DNA from: Cyrtodaria siliqua
Taxonomy: Eukaryota; Mollusca; Bivalvia; Adapedonta; Hiatellidae
Length of the DNA: 64,000 nucleotides
Assembly: GCA_037043455.1 (NCBI GenBank)
Contig: JAWPHD010006772.1
Coordinates: 62,001 to 126,000, forward strand
Reading direction: 5' to 3'
Positions 9,793-21,786 of the stretch are shown piece by piece. A program made the translations under genes and the position numbers. The notes beneath the pieces are model-generated. The model was not told where the DNA came from. It did not search any database and saw nothing but the letters and a program-made list of their open reading frames with translations. Positions within the stretch are counted from its first letter, which is position 1, and each line of letters begins with the position of its first letter.

Positions 9793-12306
9793 AGGCCTTC
9801 GGCCAGCAGAGCTTTAATATGGGATGACGAGTTGTCCGTCGTCCGTTAACTTTTGCCTTGTGAACACTCTAGGGCCTTCATTATTAATCGGATCGTTACG
9901 AAACTTTGCCAGTGTCTTTACATCAAAGAAAGCTTGAATAAGTTCGAAAACCAGCCAAATTAGTAACACCGGAGTTACAGCCCTTTCTTAGTTATAAAAT
10001 TAATGCTGTTTTTTGCCTCATTATGACAATAGGGCTAGCTTTCATTTGGCCAGGTTTTAATGAAACTTTGCAAGGATGATCAGTACCAAATCTAGTTATG
10101 TATATCGTTACCATGTTTCAGCTGAATGAATTTTGGCAGAATTAGGGCCCTTTAAAGGTTTTAATACACACACTTTGTCCGGACTTTTTTCCAGAACCCC
10201 TGGCTGGATTTCAGCGAAACTTTGCAGGGATGATCAGTACTGTACCAGGCCTAGTGGTGCATATCATCACTATGTTCCGCTTGAATGATTTTTGGCTGAG
10301 TTATGGCCCTTTAAAGGTTTAACTAAACACATTTTATCTGGACTATTTGTCTTGAACCCTTGGCTGGATTTCAACAAGACTTTGCAAGGATGATCAGTAC
10401 CAAGCCTACTTATGCATGTTATCGCTGTATTTCGGTTGAAAGATTTTTGGCTGAGTTATGGCCCTTTAAATGTTTTAATACACAAATTATGTACGGACTA
10501 CGTTCTCCTGAACCCAGAGGGGCTGGCGTGGCGCAGTCGGTAGAGCGGCGGATTTGTAACCTGAGGCCCCGGGTTCAATCCTCCGTGGTGCCACTGAGTT
10601 CCGTCGGTGTGTTCTTGGGCAAGACACTTTACCTTAGCCTCGTCCGTCGGATGGGGACGTAAACCGGGCGGTCCCGTGTATCGGTCTATCCTCCGAGCAC
10701 GTTAAAGAACCATAGGAATCTATTCGATAATAAGAGTAGGGCAGGTTCCCGGATTCCTATGTATCCTTCCCCTCTCTCTGGGGCGGCTCTAAATAACCTA
10801 TGCTGTGTTGATGAGCCGTTAAACAACATTCAATTCTCCTGAACCCCTGACCAGATTTCAGTGAAACTTTGCAAGGATGATCAGTACCAGGCTAGTTGTG
10901 CATGTCATCGTCGTGTTCCGGTTGAATGATTTTTGCGGAGTTATAGCCCTTTAAAGGCTCAAGGTGATCTGTTGGGATCACTCTTCGTCTGCTAAGTTTT
11001 GCTTCAAATGACCTCCTCAGAAACCGCTTGGCCAATTTTGACCAAACTTCACATGGATGATCTTTAGATGAATGTTTTTTAGATTTGTTAAAATTAGGTC
11101 AGCGTGACATCCAAGATGGCTGCCATTACCATATATGGGCGTAACCTTAAAAATCTTCTTCTCAAGAACCGCTGGACAGATTTCAAGTTTTTCTTTTAAA
11201 ATGATCGCCAATGCCTAGACTATCAAGTTTGATCAAAAGAAGTCCCTGGGGTCAAAAAATGGCCATGCCCTGGGGTCCAAAGTTTGTATATTGAGATTTG
11301 GCATGTTTTTCATACACTTATATCGGATTTTTTTTTTAAAAATCTTCTTTTCTGAAAGCTCAAGGCACAGAGCTCTCATATATTACAAGTAGCATCAGCT
11401 AATGGTCCTCTATCAAGTTTGTTCAAATGGTGACCCTGGGGTCAAATATGGCCCCATCACAGGCGTCCCAGTTTTACATAGGATATTTTTTTAAAATCTT
11501 CTTCTCTGAAAATACAAGAGCCAGAGGTTTAATATTTTGCATTTACTATAAGCTTATGGTCCTTTACCACGTTTGTTTAAATGGTGACCCAGGATCATAT
11601 TTGGCCCCGCCCCAGGGGTCACATGTTTTACATAGACTTGTATACATAGGGAAAAACTTTTACAAAATCGTCTCTGAAACTGCAAGAGCCAGAGGTTTAA
11701 TATTTTGCATTTGCTATAAGCTTATGGTCCTCTACCAAGTTTGTTCAAATGATGACCCTGGGGTCAAATTTGGCCCTGTCCCGGGCCTCACAGTTTTACA
11801 TAGATTTATTATAGTAAAAACAATTAAAAAAATCTCCTCTGAAACTACAAGAGCCAGAGGATTAAGATTTTGCATTTACTATGAGCTTATGGTCCTTTAC
11901 CAAGTTTATTCAAATGGTGACCCTGTGGTCACATTTGGCCCTGCCCCAGGGGTTACATGTTTTACATATCCTTGTATAGGGAAACACTTAAAAAATCTTC
12001 TTCTCTGAAACCACAAGGCACACAGCCCTCATATATTACATGTAGCCCTGGGGTCACATTCGGCCCTGCCCCAGGGGTTACACTCTAGCACCTTCATTTT
12101 ATATTTGATCTTTACCAAACTTTGTCAGTGTCTTTATATCAATGTTATTAACACAACAGGAGCCACATTTCTTGAACAATCTTAACCAAACTTGCACAGA
12201 TTGTATATGACCATAAGATTTCGAAGAAGTTCAATAATAGGCCAGTACTCATGTGATCGATTTAGGGCCATCTAATGGGCCTCTCGGGCCATCTTGGCCC
12301 TCTTGT
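9793..12306 (-). repeat. Long molluscan interspersed repeat, internally tandem, with a SINE inside
   Basis: It runs from GGCCTTCGGCCAGCAGAGC to the end word GGGCCATCTTGGCCCTCTTG. Two internal arrays are visible: units of ~140-160 bp with GGATTTCAGCGAAACTTTGC...GATCAGTACCA (10030-10960) and units of ~165 bp with CTACCAAGTTTGTTCAAATG...GGGGTCA (11390-12060). The right 850 bp reappear inverted at 19875-20380. There is no coding function; the open stretch at 11427-12008 is repeat translation. Confidence 0.7.
10516..10833 (+). mobile_element. Full-length tRNA-derived SINE with 13-bp target duplication
   Basis: The head GGGGCTGGCGTGGCGCAGTC resembles a tRNA 5' half with an A box (GGCGCAGTCGGTAG). 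The B box GGGTTCAATCC is at ~10570. The central domain has TTCTTGGGCAAGACACTTTA and the tail ends AACAACATTCAATTC. TTCTCCTGAACCC occurs on both sides (10503-10515 and 10834-10846), a perfect 13-bp duplication typical of LINE-driven insertion. It interrupts the surrounding molluscan repeat. This is the reference for the other SINE pieces in the window. Confidence 0.88.
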
Positions 12307-12732
12307 TTATTAAGTCAATTACTCGATACCAAAAGCCTTACAGTATTCAGACTTCCTACACACTTATATCTATATGGCACCATTATGTTCCTACCCAAAT
12401 CAGGTCCATATAACTTGCCTTTTAATATTACACTTAACATTTTGTTACTCCATTTTGTAAGCAACCGATAACCCTTTGGCCCGATAACCCATCATTTGGA
12501 TCCCTTTGACACATTTTCTAGTTTTTTCAACATCACGAATATAATATTACTACAGACTTATTTGGGTCTATGCTCCTGTTTTTATGTATACATTTCACCA
12601 AATAAACATCATACAGTTATTTCAGATTATGCTCAATATCTGTTTACTTGCGAACAGTGTCCCCTTAAAACTCGTTATAAAATAATAAGCACATGTTGTT
12701 AACGGTTATGTCACCTATGTGTAATGAATAAA

Positions 12733-12990
12733 TGAATTGATGAACGGCCCACCAACATACTTTCTTATGTTATTTTGAGCCAACACAGAGAGAGAAGAAG
12801 AATGAACCGGGCCCTACTCTTTAACATGCTTGGAGGATAGACTCTGATACACAAGACCGCCCGGTATAGCCCTACTCTTTAACATGCTTGGAGGATAGAC
12901 TCTGATACACAAGACCGCCCGGTATAGCCCTACTCTTTAACATGCTTGGAGGACAGACTCTGATACACAAGACCGCCCAGTATACAGCCC
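12733..12990 (-). mobile_element. SINE copy with an internal 58-bp triplication
   Basis: The tail end matches the SINE (on the minus strand GGCTCAAAATAACATAAGAA region and GGGCGGTCTTGTGTATCAG). The unit CCCTACTCTTTAACATGC...GACCGCCCGGTATAG, starting at 12812, 12870 and 12928, occurs three times with period 58. The head is absent. Confidence 0.6.
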
Positions 12991-14867
12991 CATCTAAAGA
13001 GACTAAAGGGAATCTTGCTTTACCCGACCCTATAAAATTATGTAAAATCCCATTAAAAATGCATAGCATTTCATTGTATTAATTTATATTTAAAACTCCA
13101 ATTTACAAGTACATCAAACTTAAATCATACATGTATAAACTTATGTACATGTTTTTAGTAACAACCCATCAAATACCAAAAGAATTAAATGAACATTTAA
13201 CATTAAAACTTGATAAAGACATTTTTTTGAAACTTATTTAGCAGCTTTCCAACCCCTTGAATACTCCTGTCTATTATAACTCCCCACTACCACACACACA
13301 CATTCAGTCCCTGAATACAGTGTCAAGTATTCAATGTGGCAGCCCCCTCTATACAGAATCATTCGGGTTGAAAATAGCCGTCATATTTAACGCTGAATTT
13401 TCCTATTGCCTGAATGGGATAACAACTTGTGCATTAAGTCTCTAAGTTGTAATCGCTTCCCTTAACAAAACACTGTCCCGCCTTAGACCGATTAAGTCGA
13501 CAAAAACCTCCATTACAAACATTTAAACCTCAATACCTTGTTGCCCACACAATGGTCTATGTAATTCGGTACACTGTAAATACTAAATAATCATCCTCTG
13601 GTCTCAATTTACTACTGAACCGGTTTAAGATATTTAAAGGAATTTTAAGTTGTGAATGAAAATATTTACAAAAACGTTGAAGAAGCCACCGCAAACATTA
13701 CACCCTTTTTGCAAACATTACACCCTTTTCGACAAATACGCTGAAAATCGAGACAAACTTCTGTAACCTGAATTGACTTTTTACTGTACAAACATCCTTT
13801 TTTAAATGATTAATACTGAAAATGAGACACCTAACCCGCAACTGTTTATAAACAAGATACGGCAGGGAACATCAGGTTTGCTATCCTACATTCTAGTATT
13901 CGTATAAACCATGTATGAGTTGATCTTCTTATAATCCCGACTCCCCCCTCCTGCTAAGAATGAACATGTAAGTAAGTGTGTAGGTTAAAGGTCGCTTTTA
14001 TCAGTCTTTCAGTCCCATCACGAAGGTGTCTACTTGTAGCAGTGAGCTCAATGCTCAAGATATAAGGCTGCCAAACTGATATAGGACACCTGGACACGAC
14101 ATGATACTCTACTCTCATATTATACCGAAACCCAGCTAACCAGTCCTCTAGCACTACCCTTTATATGGTGAACGTCAAGCAAGGGAGCTATCCTAGTACC
14201 AAGTTTAAGAATTCGTTGGTGCGAAACAGCCAGGGATCGAGCCCATGGACTCTCACATGTGACTAATACCCGAATATCCGCTAAGAATTCATGAGAGAAT
14301 CACATTCGTTACGTATCATTACCACATATCATCTCAGTATGGCCAGATCATTATAAATTGTAAGCAACAGCCTTCATTATACATTCCCATGTGAACATTA
14401 GTTACTTTTCATTGTTTACTTCTATTCGGTCTCCAAAAATGAAATAAAGTTATTAATTGTAATCCCTGAAGACCAATTTTGCACTACCATGCTTTGTAAA
14501 TAACGGCATTCCCGGAAAATTACATGGCAGACAAAGCAAACAGCAAAATGTGACCAGAAATGTCCAAGAAATCAATTAACGGATCTATTCCTGGTCATCT
14601 TTGGAGACAAGTTTTATGGGTGGGAGGCCATGCAAGAAAAATTTGGCTAGCATAATTCAAATAATCAATATACTCGATCGTAAATCGCAAATTGAAAACC
14701 ACCAGTTAGTTTTTCTTTCAGTCAAAATGCTAGAAATACAAAAAGAGAAAATAAAACAATTACAATGTAAGTGGTTAATTTATTATAAATTACTTTTTCT
14801 ACTGATATAGCCTTCTGGTACGACTTCTCCTTCATATTTTGATTTATGTGTGAGGTGGACCCACTGG
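12991..14867. other. No recognised feature
   Basis: AT-rich, apparently unique or very old repeat DNA. The only local structure noted is a direct duplication GCAAACATTACACCCTTTT near 13691-13730. Confidence 0.4.
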
Positions 14868-16515
14868 TCAAATGGTAAGCTTGGCTGTGGTAACTGACGA
14901 GGTATGGGGACACACTGGTCGAAGGTAGCAAGCTTGTCGTGTAACAGATGAGGTGTGGGGTTGAGGGGACGCACTAAACGAATGAAGCAAGCTTCTCGTG
15001 TAACAGATAGGTGTGGGGTTGAGGGGACGCACTAAACAAAGGTCGCAAGCTTGTCGTGTAACAGATAGGTATGGTGTTGTGGGGACACACTGGATGAAGG
15101 TAGCAAGCTTGTCGTTTAACAGATGAGGTGTGGGGTTGAGGGGACACACTGGGCGAAGGTAGCAAGCTTGTCGTTTAACAGATGAAGTGTGGGGTGTGAG
15201 GACACACTTGTCGAAGGTAGCAAGCTTCTCGTGTAACAGATGTGGTGTGGGGGTGAGGGGACACACTGGTCGAAGGTAGCAAGCTTCTCGTGTAACAGAT
15301 GAGGTGTGGGGGTGAGGGGACACACTGGATAAAGGTAGCAAGCTTCTCGTGTAACAGATAAGGTGTGGGGGTGAGGGGACGCACTAAACGAATGTAGCAA
15401 GCTTCTCGTGTAACAGATAGGTGTGGGGTTGAGGGGACGCACTAAACAAAGGTCGCAAGCTTGTCGTGTAACAGATAGGTATGGTGTTGTGGGGACACAC
15501 TGGATGAAGGTAGCAAGCTTGTCATTTAACAGATGAGGTGTGGGGTTGAGGGGACACACTGGGCGAAGGTAGCAAGCTTGTCGTTTAACAGATGAAGTGT
15601 GGGGTGTGAGGACACACTTGTCGAAGGTAGCAAGCTTGTCGTTTAACAGATGAGGTGTGGGGGTGAGGGGACACACTGGTCGAAGGTAGCAAGCTCGTCG
15701 TTTAACAGATGAGGTGTGGGGTTTGAGGACACACTTGTCGAAGGTAGCAAGCTTGTCGTCTAACAGATGAGGTGTGGGGGTGAGGGGACACACTGGTTGA
15801 AGGTAGCAAGCTTGTCGTGTAACAGATGAGGTGTGGGGGTGAGGGGACACACAAGGCGAAGGTAGCAAGCTTGTCGTATAACAGATGAGGTGTGGGGGTG
15901 AGGGGACATACTGGTCGAAGGTAGCAAGCTTGTTGTTTAACAGATGAGGTGTGGGGTGTGAGGACACACTTGTCGAAGGTAGCAAGCTTGTCATTTAACA
16001 GATGAGGTGTGGGGGTGAGGGGACACACTGGTTGAAGGTAGCAAGCTTGTCGTGTAACAGATGAGGTGTGGGGGTGAGGGGACACACTAGGCGAAGGTAG
16101 CAAGCTTGTCATGTAACAGATGAGGTGTGGGGGTGAGGGGACACACTAGACGACGGTAGCAAGCTTGTCGTGCAACAGATGATGTGTGGGGGTGAGGGGA
16201 CACACTGGTCGAAGGTAGCAAGCTTGTTGTGTAACCGATGAGGTGTGGGGGTGAGGGGACACACTAGACGAAGGTAGCACGCTTGTTGTGTAACAGATAG
16301 GTGTGGGGTTGAGTGGACACACTAGACGAAGGTAGCAAGCTTGTCCTGTAACAGATGATGTGTGGGGGTGAAGGGACACACCGGTCGAAGGTAGCAAGCT
16401 TGTCATGTAACAGATGAGGTGTGGGGGTGTGGGGACACACTGGTCGAAGGTAGCAAGCTTGTTGTGTAACAGATTAGTTGTGGGGTGTGGGGACGCACTG
16501 GTAAAGGTAGCAAGC
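14868..16515. repeat. ~58-bp minisatellite, about 28 units, HindIII site per unit
   Basis: The unit is GGTAGCAAGCTTGTCGTGTA, then ACAGATGAGGTGTGGGGGTG, then AGGGGACACACTGGTCGAA. Almost every unit has AAGCTT. A block starting GGTGTGGGGTTGAGGGGACG with the variants ACTAAACAAAGGTCGC and GGTATGGTGTTGTGG is found at ~15008 and again at ~15420, a higher-order duplication of about 410 bp. Since 58 is one more than a multiple of three, the minus strand cycles through all frames and stays open for up to 292 codons; this is not taken as a gene. Confidence 0.93.
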
Positions 16516-17004
16516 TTGGTCTCCTGACACCCCTAGACCATCACTTGAGATTTCACTTTACCCCAACCCCTACTCTAAAATCAAATCCTGAATCTGCACC
16601 TGCATCACAGTGAATCAGTGGTCACATGTTCTAACTGAGTGCCCATACACTTTACTTGATGATAACAATCATTGACCATCAGTAAAATCAATTTACTGAG
16701 TTACCTGGTTGTGTCCCCCTGCTGTCATGGGGAGATTAATTGGCCAGATTATCCCCAATCATCAGTGTGTCAGGTTACTACTTTGTACTTCAGACAATTA
16801 GTCAAGTGTGTCCTCAATGGACACAAAAGCAGCTTCTCTGATTCTTGAATTCAAAAACTGCCATCACCTGCTTTAAAAGGTCAAGATTTGTGTTAGAATG
16901 TACCCACCAGATTTTTGTGGTATTAAAGCACCAGTTTTGTAATTTACATTTGTGTGGTTGTGCAGAAAATATGTGTGGTATATGTGTGGTCTGCACCCTG
17001 GCAA

Positions 17005-17430
17005 AATTCTGTTCTTGTCTTTAAGAACTGTTCTAGAACATTAAGAACAGTTCTTGATCATTATTGATCATTGTTCTAGAACATTTGTTCTTAAAATGTT
17101 CTAGAACATTTTTAAGAACAGTTCTTGACCATTTCATGCACTCAATTGGTTCTTAAACTGTTCTTGAAATGTTCTGGAACAAATTTAGAACCGTTCCAGA
17201 ACTTGTATCAAAAGGACATGTTCTTAAAGTCTAATATCATTCTTAAACAATATCAGGAACAATTTAAGAACAGTTCAGGAACTACAAATGTATAAAATAA
17301 ATAAAACATGTAAGAACTCGCAGCACCTCATCTGTTAAGAACACTTTAAGAACCCTTGATGTTCCTAAACTGTTCTTCATTTGTCCTTGAAATTGCTAAA
17401 GAACTAATTAAGAACAGGTTAAGAACATGT
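17005..17430. repeat. Array of palindromic words, GAAC/GTTC type (block 1)
   Basis: Dense, irregularly spaced palindromic words such as GTTCTAGAAC, AAGAACAGTTCTT and TGTTCTAGAACA occur with no fixed period. The pairs TTCnnGAA and GAACnnnGTTC look like heat-shock-element and steroid-receptor-type half-sites, but this is resemblance only. No terminal repeats or target duplications are visible. Confidence 0.8.
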
Positions 17431-17649
17431 CTTGAAATTGGTTAGAGTAATGTCCCTTTGTTTTCAGCACCATGTGCAAATGACATTGATAATTATATTT
17501 GGAAATCTGGTAAATCTGAGAATAAGAGATTAAAGTTGGATATTTCAAAATTTCTTTTTTGTCTTTTTTATTCAACAAAACCTGCACAACAACAAGATTA
17601 ATAAGCAAATTGTTGGTGTAAATAGTGAGTGGGTTGGGGGTAATATTCA

Positions 17650-17800
17650 GTCTGAATTGACCATGGTGCTAATTTTGATATTTTTAAGACAATGGTCATT
17701 TGACCCTGGTCAACCATGGTTGTCCATGGTGTCAATATTGCTAGATGTTAAGACCATGGTCAACCCAGGTTAATGATGGTCAACCATGGTTCTGAAACAA
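17650..17800. repeat. Short array of CCATGGT/GGTCAA palindromic words
   Basis: GACCATGGT, GGTCAACCATGGTTG and GACCATGGTCAACC recur six or more times within 150 bp, in the same palindrome-word style as the flanking GAAC/GTTC blocks. Confidence 0.65.
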
Positions 17801-17939
17801 AATATATGTAAAAGGTAATTTTGGAAAAAATAAGAAAAATATATTTGTGTTTATAGTTTACAAGAAATTTACAATCAACAATCTGAACTTGTTTATATGC
17901 ATATGTGCTGGATATTCCATTCTAAAAATAAAGTTTCAT

Positions 17940-18425
17940 TCATGAACGGTTCTGGGATACTTGTTCCAAGAACTGTTCATGAAATGTTCTTCATTTGTTC
18001 TAGAATAGTTCAGATACAGTTCTGGAACTATCGTTCTTGAATCATTCAAGAACAGAAGTTCTAGAACAGTTCTTCAACAGTTCTGGGATAATTATTCAAG
18101 AACTGTTCATGAAATGTTCTTCATCTGTTCTAGTACAGTTCTGATACAGTTCTTGAATGTTAAATGAGACAAAATTTCTGAAACTGTCATTCTTGAACCA
18201 TTCAGGGATAATTATTCAAGAACTAAAGCTCTAGAATAGTTCTGGAACTTGTGTTCTTGAACCGTTCAAGAACGATAGTTCCAGAATTTTTGTCTCATTT
18301 AACGTTCAAGAACCTTTACAGTATCTAAACTATTCTAGAATGTATGCAGAACATTTCATGAGCAGTTCTAGAACAATTATCCAGAACCGCTCTGGAACAG
18401 TTCTGGAACAGTTCCAGAAAATTTC
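17940..18425. repeat. Array of palindromic words, GAAC/GTTC type (block 2)
   Basis: The same grammar as 17005-17430, with longer words (GGTTCTGGGATACTTGTTCC, CAGTTCTGGAACTATCGTTC, CTCTGGAACAGTTCTGG). A near-direct duplication TGTTCATGAAATGTTCTTCA occurs near 17973 and 18106. Confidence 0.8.
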
Positions 18426-18530
18426 GCTGGGGCGTAAAGGTGTATATACTGCTACACCCTACACCAAATTTGTATCTGTAGTGGAATCTCACTCAAACAA
18501 AAGCACAATTTTAACATCATTAAAGGAATT

Positions 18531-18729
18531 CAGTGTATTTTCCCCATACTTTGGGAACATAACCCATACTAAGGTCAACAGAGACATTTAAAAACATTTT
18601 GTTCTCATTTTGTTCTTTTTTTTCCCTTTCAATCAGGATTTTTTGTCAAAAAATTGGGGGGGGGGAAAAAAATTTGGCATTGGGAATATAGTCCAATAAC
18701 CGACATAAAAACAGCCAAAAAAAACACTG
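18531..18729. mobile_element. Short CAG...CTG element of the TTGGGAA family
   Basis: Begins CAGTGTATTTTCCCCATAC and ends CAGCCAAAAAAAACACTG. The flanks GAATT (18526-18530) and GAATC (18730-18734) could be a 5-bp duplication with one change. It contains ACTTTGGGAACATAACCCAT and CATTGGGAATATAGTCC, shared with 22763-23083. Confidence 0.55.
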
Positions 18730-18734
18730 GAATC

Positions 18735-19874
18735 AGCACGAGAATACATGTGCTGATCAAGAATATGTGTGCTGATCAACAAAAATTAAAGTTTCGTGCA
18801 AACACATGTACACTATTGAACAACTTGTTTACATATTTCACAGAATTTACAGAAGCAAATTAGACAGGAAAATTATCATTTATTATTGGAATTTAAAAAT
18901 AAAAGTGTATAAAACCTTGGTATCATAATTAAGGTATAACTGCCAAATGCTTAATTTGTGTGTGTTTTCTCTCTCTAGACTTGGTCCATGAATGAGGATC
19001 TAAAACAAATCAATTTCCAGGACTTTTCCAGGTTTTATTCATTTTCATCATTTTCAAAATTGAATTAGGTCTTTTTAAAGCCTAGAAAACTGTTTAAATA
19101 TTCAAGGACTTTTCCAGATGAGTACCCTGTGTTTTCTCGCTTCCGGAATTGTGTTTTACCTTTTCCACCACTTCCTGGTATTTTCTATTATAACCATTAA
19201 TATAAACCTTTCCACACCCAACCTTCATACAGTTATAAGTATTGCAAGTCTGCTTTCCCAAGACTGTACTGTATGCTTCCGGCATGACGATGTCAATCTT
19301 ACAAGAGGCACAGAACATGCACTCATTTTAGAAACACCCTGCATGCAAATAGCAATGAAATGCAAGCCTGCTGCATGTTTTAACAACTCTGCCATCATAT
19401 TTTTGCACAACTGGCAGCATAAACTGGCCATGAACTGTTATTAACCATGGCTCATTTACCATGAATGAGGAACATTAAGTCTTAGTCACCCACATTTTAG
19501 ATGCAATGTGAAGGCATACCAGAACCTAATGAGCCGAAAGGTATACAATTGAGATGTCTAAATCAAGAAGCTAGTCAAGCTACATTATAAAGTCATTATA
19601 AGTAACAACCAAACTTTAAAAAGGCACACAGAAAACCTTTACTTTTTCTTATCAGACGCATTCCGGCCATTATAACACAGGAGGAATTATGATAAATACA
19701 ATATGTCAACCAGCAGTAAGGTAACTGACTCAGAGCAAAACAATAACTAAATCAAGCTGAAAGGAATAAACTATTTAAAAAGTTGACCTTAATTTTATTT
19801 AGTTTTTTTTTCTTTCGCTTCCATGGCTTTATAATAATAATAATCATTAAAATGAATTTTAATGGTTTAAATAA
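18735..19874. other. No recognised feature
   Basis: AT-rich DNA with only short open stretches on either strand; no domain or repeat family recognised. Confidence 0.4.
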
Positions 19875-20380
19875 ACAAGAGGGCCAAGATGACTCTAAAT
19901 TGACTCTAAGTACTTCTTCGAAATCTTATGGTCATATGTGCAGGTTTGGTTAAGATTGTTCAAGAAATGTGGCCTCTGTTGTGTTAACATTGATATAAAG
20001 ACACTGACAAAGTTTGGTAAAGATCAAATACAAAATGAAGGTGCTAGGGAATAACCCCCGGGGCAGGGCCAAATGTGACCCCAGGGCTACATTTAATATA
20101 TGACAGCTGTACGTGTGCCGTGTGGTTTCAGAGATTTTTTTTTAAAGTTTTTCCCTATACAAGTCTATGTAAAACATGTGACCTCTGTGGCAGGGCCAAA
20201 TGTGAACCCAGGGTCACCATTTGAATAAACTTGGTAAAGGTAAGCTCATAGTAAATGCAAACTATTAAACCTCTGGCTCTTGTAGTTTTAGAGTTTTGTT
20301 TTTTTTACTATATAAATCTATGTAAAACTGTTATGCCCGGGACTGGGTCAAATTTGACCCCAGTGTCTTTAACACAGTCA
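19875..20380 (+). repeat. Inverted copy of the molluscan repeat at 11.4-12.3 kb
   Basis: Starts AACAAGAGGGCCAAGATG and continues CTTCGAAATCTTATGGTCAT, GGTTAAGATTGTTCAAGAAA and AAGACACTGACAAAGTTTGG, the reverse complement of 12306 down to ~11800. The repeats of CCCCAGGGCTAC and CTCTGGCTCTTGTAGTTT follow. Confidence 0.75.
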
Positions 20381-21466
20381 CCAATGTAAGATTCTATTTA
20401 TCACATAACATACCTACGATGTGATAGTTTCACTTTAATGTTGTCAATTTACCTATACAGCAGCAATAATTTGTAAGAGAAATCAGGACGTTGTTTTATT
20501 GTTTTCATGATGTCAGCTACTTTACACGGCTGTAACGCGTTCGCCTTACAAATAATGAGACACCTTAAACTAAATTTAACTAACATGCATTTTATAAAGT
20601 AAGATTTCAAATAAGGATAAATATTTAAGGTATTGTATTATACACGATGCAAACAATTGGGATTAAATGTTTTATTGTACACAAACACAGTGATTCAGTC
20701 CTCATTTGCATCTGTAATACACTAGTGTCATCTTTACTACACTAGAGTATTACGAGAAATAAGTCATGGCTTTATTACTCCCAGAAGCCATGTTATGTGA
20801 TAAAGCCTGATCTTACACATGGGGGAAGATAAAAGTCACGTGCTGATATCAACAACGACAGTTGCTTGACATCATTGTGTAATAAACATGCAAAACGTTA
20901 GTAGTTGGTGACGTCAACGCGTTTAAGGTAAATGATATGCAAGAAAGTTTCAAAAATCACTATGATCAAACCACATAACATTATCTACCTTATTCGGGAA
21001 AACCCCATTAAAATCTATGTTCAGCAAACATTGTTTTTTCAATCCCTTCTCAAGACCATAAGACTGTCCATAAGTATTGACTTATTGGCATTTTCAATGC
21101 AATGATTATTTTCGGTAGTACTAAATGTTGCTACAATAACAGCATGATACATGTACAGTAATTAATTAAAGCACTAACATTTGTAGTACTAAAACAGCAT
21201 TAAGAACTGAAACCAATGGTAAATCCCCTGGAGAGACATTTCTGGACATAATTTATACAATTTATTAATAGAAACACAATCTGCTTGGAAAAGGGTTAAT
21301 TACAAACAGAATAAATATGCTAAACATTTCTATGCAATTAAGTTGGATTAGTTATGCTTGGTACAAATTAATTTACAACTGATGAAAAGTCCAGTAACAT
21401 TTGAGAAACATTATGTCTATATGTGTGTAACATAAAGACAAAGTCAAGTAAAATGACAAAGTCAAG
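20381..21466. other. No recognised feature
   Basis: AT-rich, apparently unique DNA. Nothing beyond short runs was seen. Confidence 0.4.
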
Positions 21467-21469
21467 TAA

Positions 21470-21624
21470 GGCCAAAAATAAAATTATGTTTGTTTCCCCT
21501 TCCCGACCCATGCAAAAAAGGGTTGGGTAGGTAGGTAGGTAAAATATTTTTTTTATTTCATTTCTTTTATTTGAGATCAAAACTGGAATACATTCTTTGG
21601 TCAGACACTCGTACCCACCCTATA

Positions 21625-21686
<62 letters not shown>

Positions 21687-21783
21687 AAATTTTTTTTCGC
21701 CAGTGTCGAAAAAATAATTCGGGTCGCGGCAATTTCGGTGGGTCGGTCGGGAAGGGGAAACAAACATAATTTTATTTTTGGCC
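21470..21783. mobile_element. PIF/Harbinger-like MITE with long terminal inverted repeats and a 59-A run
   Basis: The left end GGCCAAAAATAAAATTATG and the right end ATAATTTTATTTTTGGCC are parts of inverted repeats of about 40 bp (continuing TTTGTTTCCCCTTCCCGACC). TAA flanks both sides (21467-21469, 21784-21786), the 3-bp TWA target expected for PIF/Harbinger. An uninterrupted A run of about 59 bases lies at 21626-21684. Confidence 0.78.
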
Positions 21784-21786
21784 TAA

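Noticed and set aside
10516..10600. Functional tRNA gene
   Set aside because: A and B boxes are present but the acceptor and anticodon stems do not pair, and the sequence continues into a SINE body with target duplications.
11427..12008. 193-codon plus-strand frame
   Set aside because: It lies wholly in tandem units of a molluscan repeat that also occurs inverted at 19.9-20.4 kb.
15116..15994. 292-codon minus-strand reading frame
   Set aside because: It is the translation of the 58-bp minisatellite; the unit length and lack of stops explain it.
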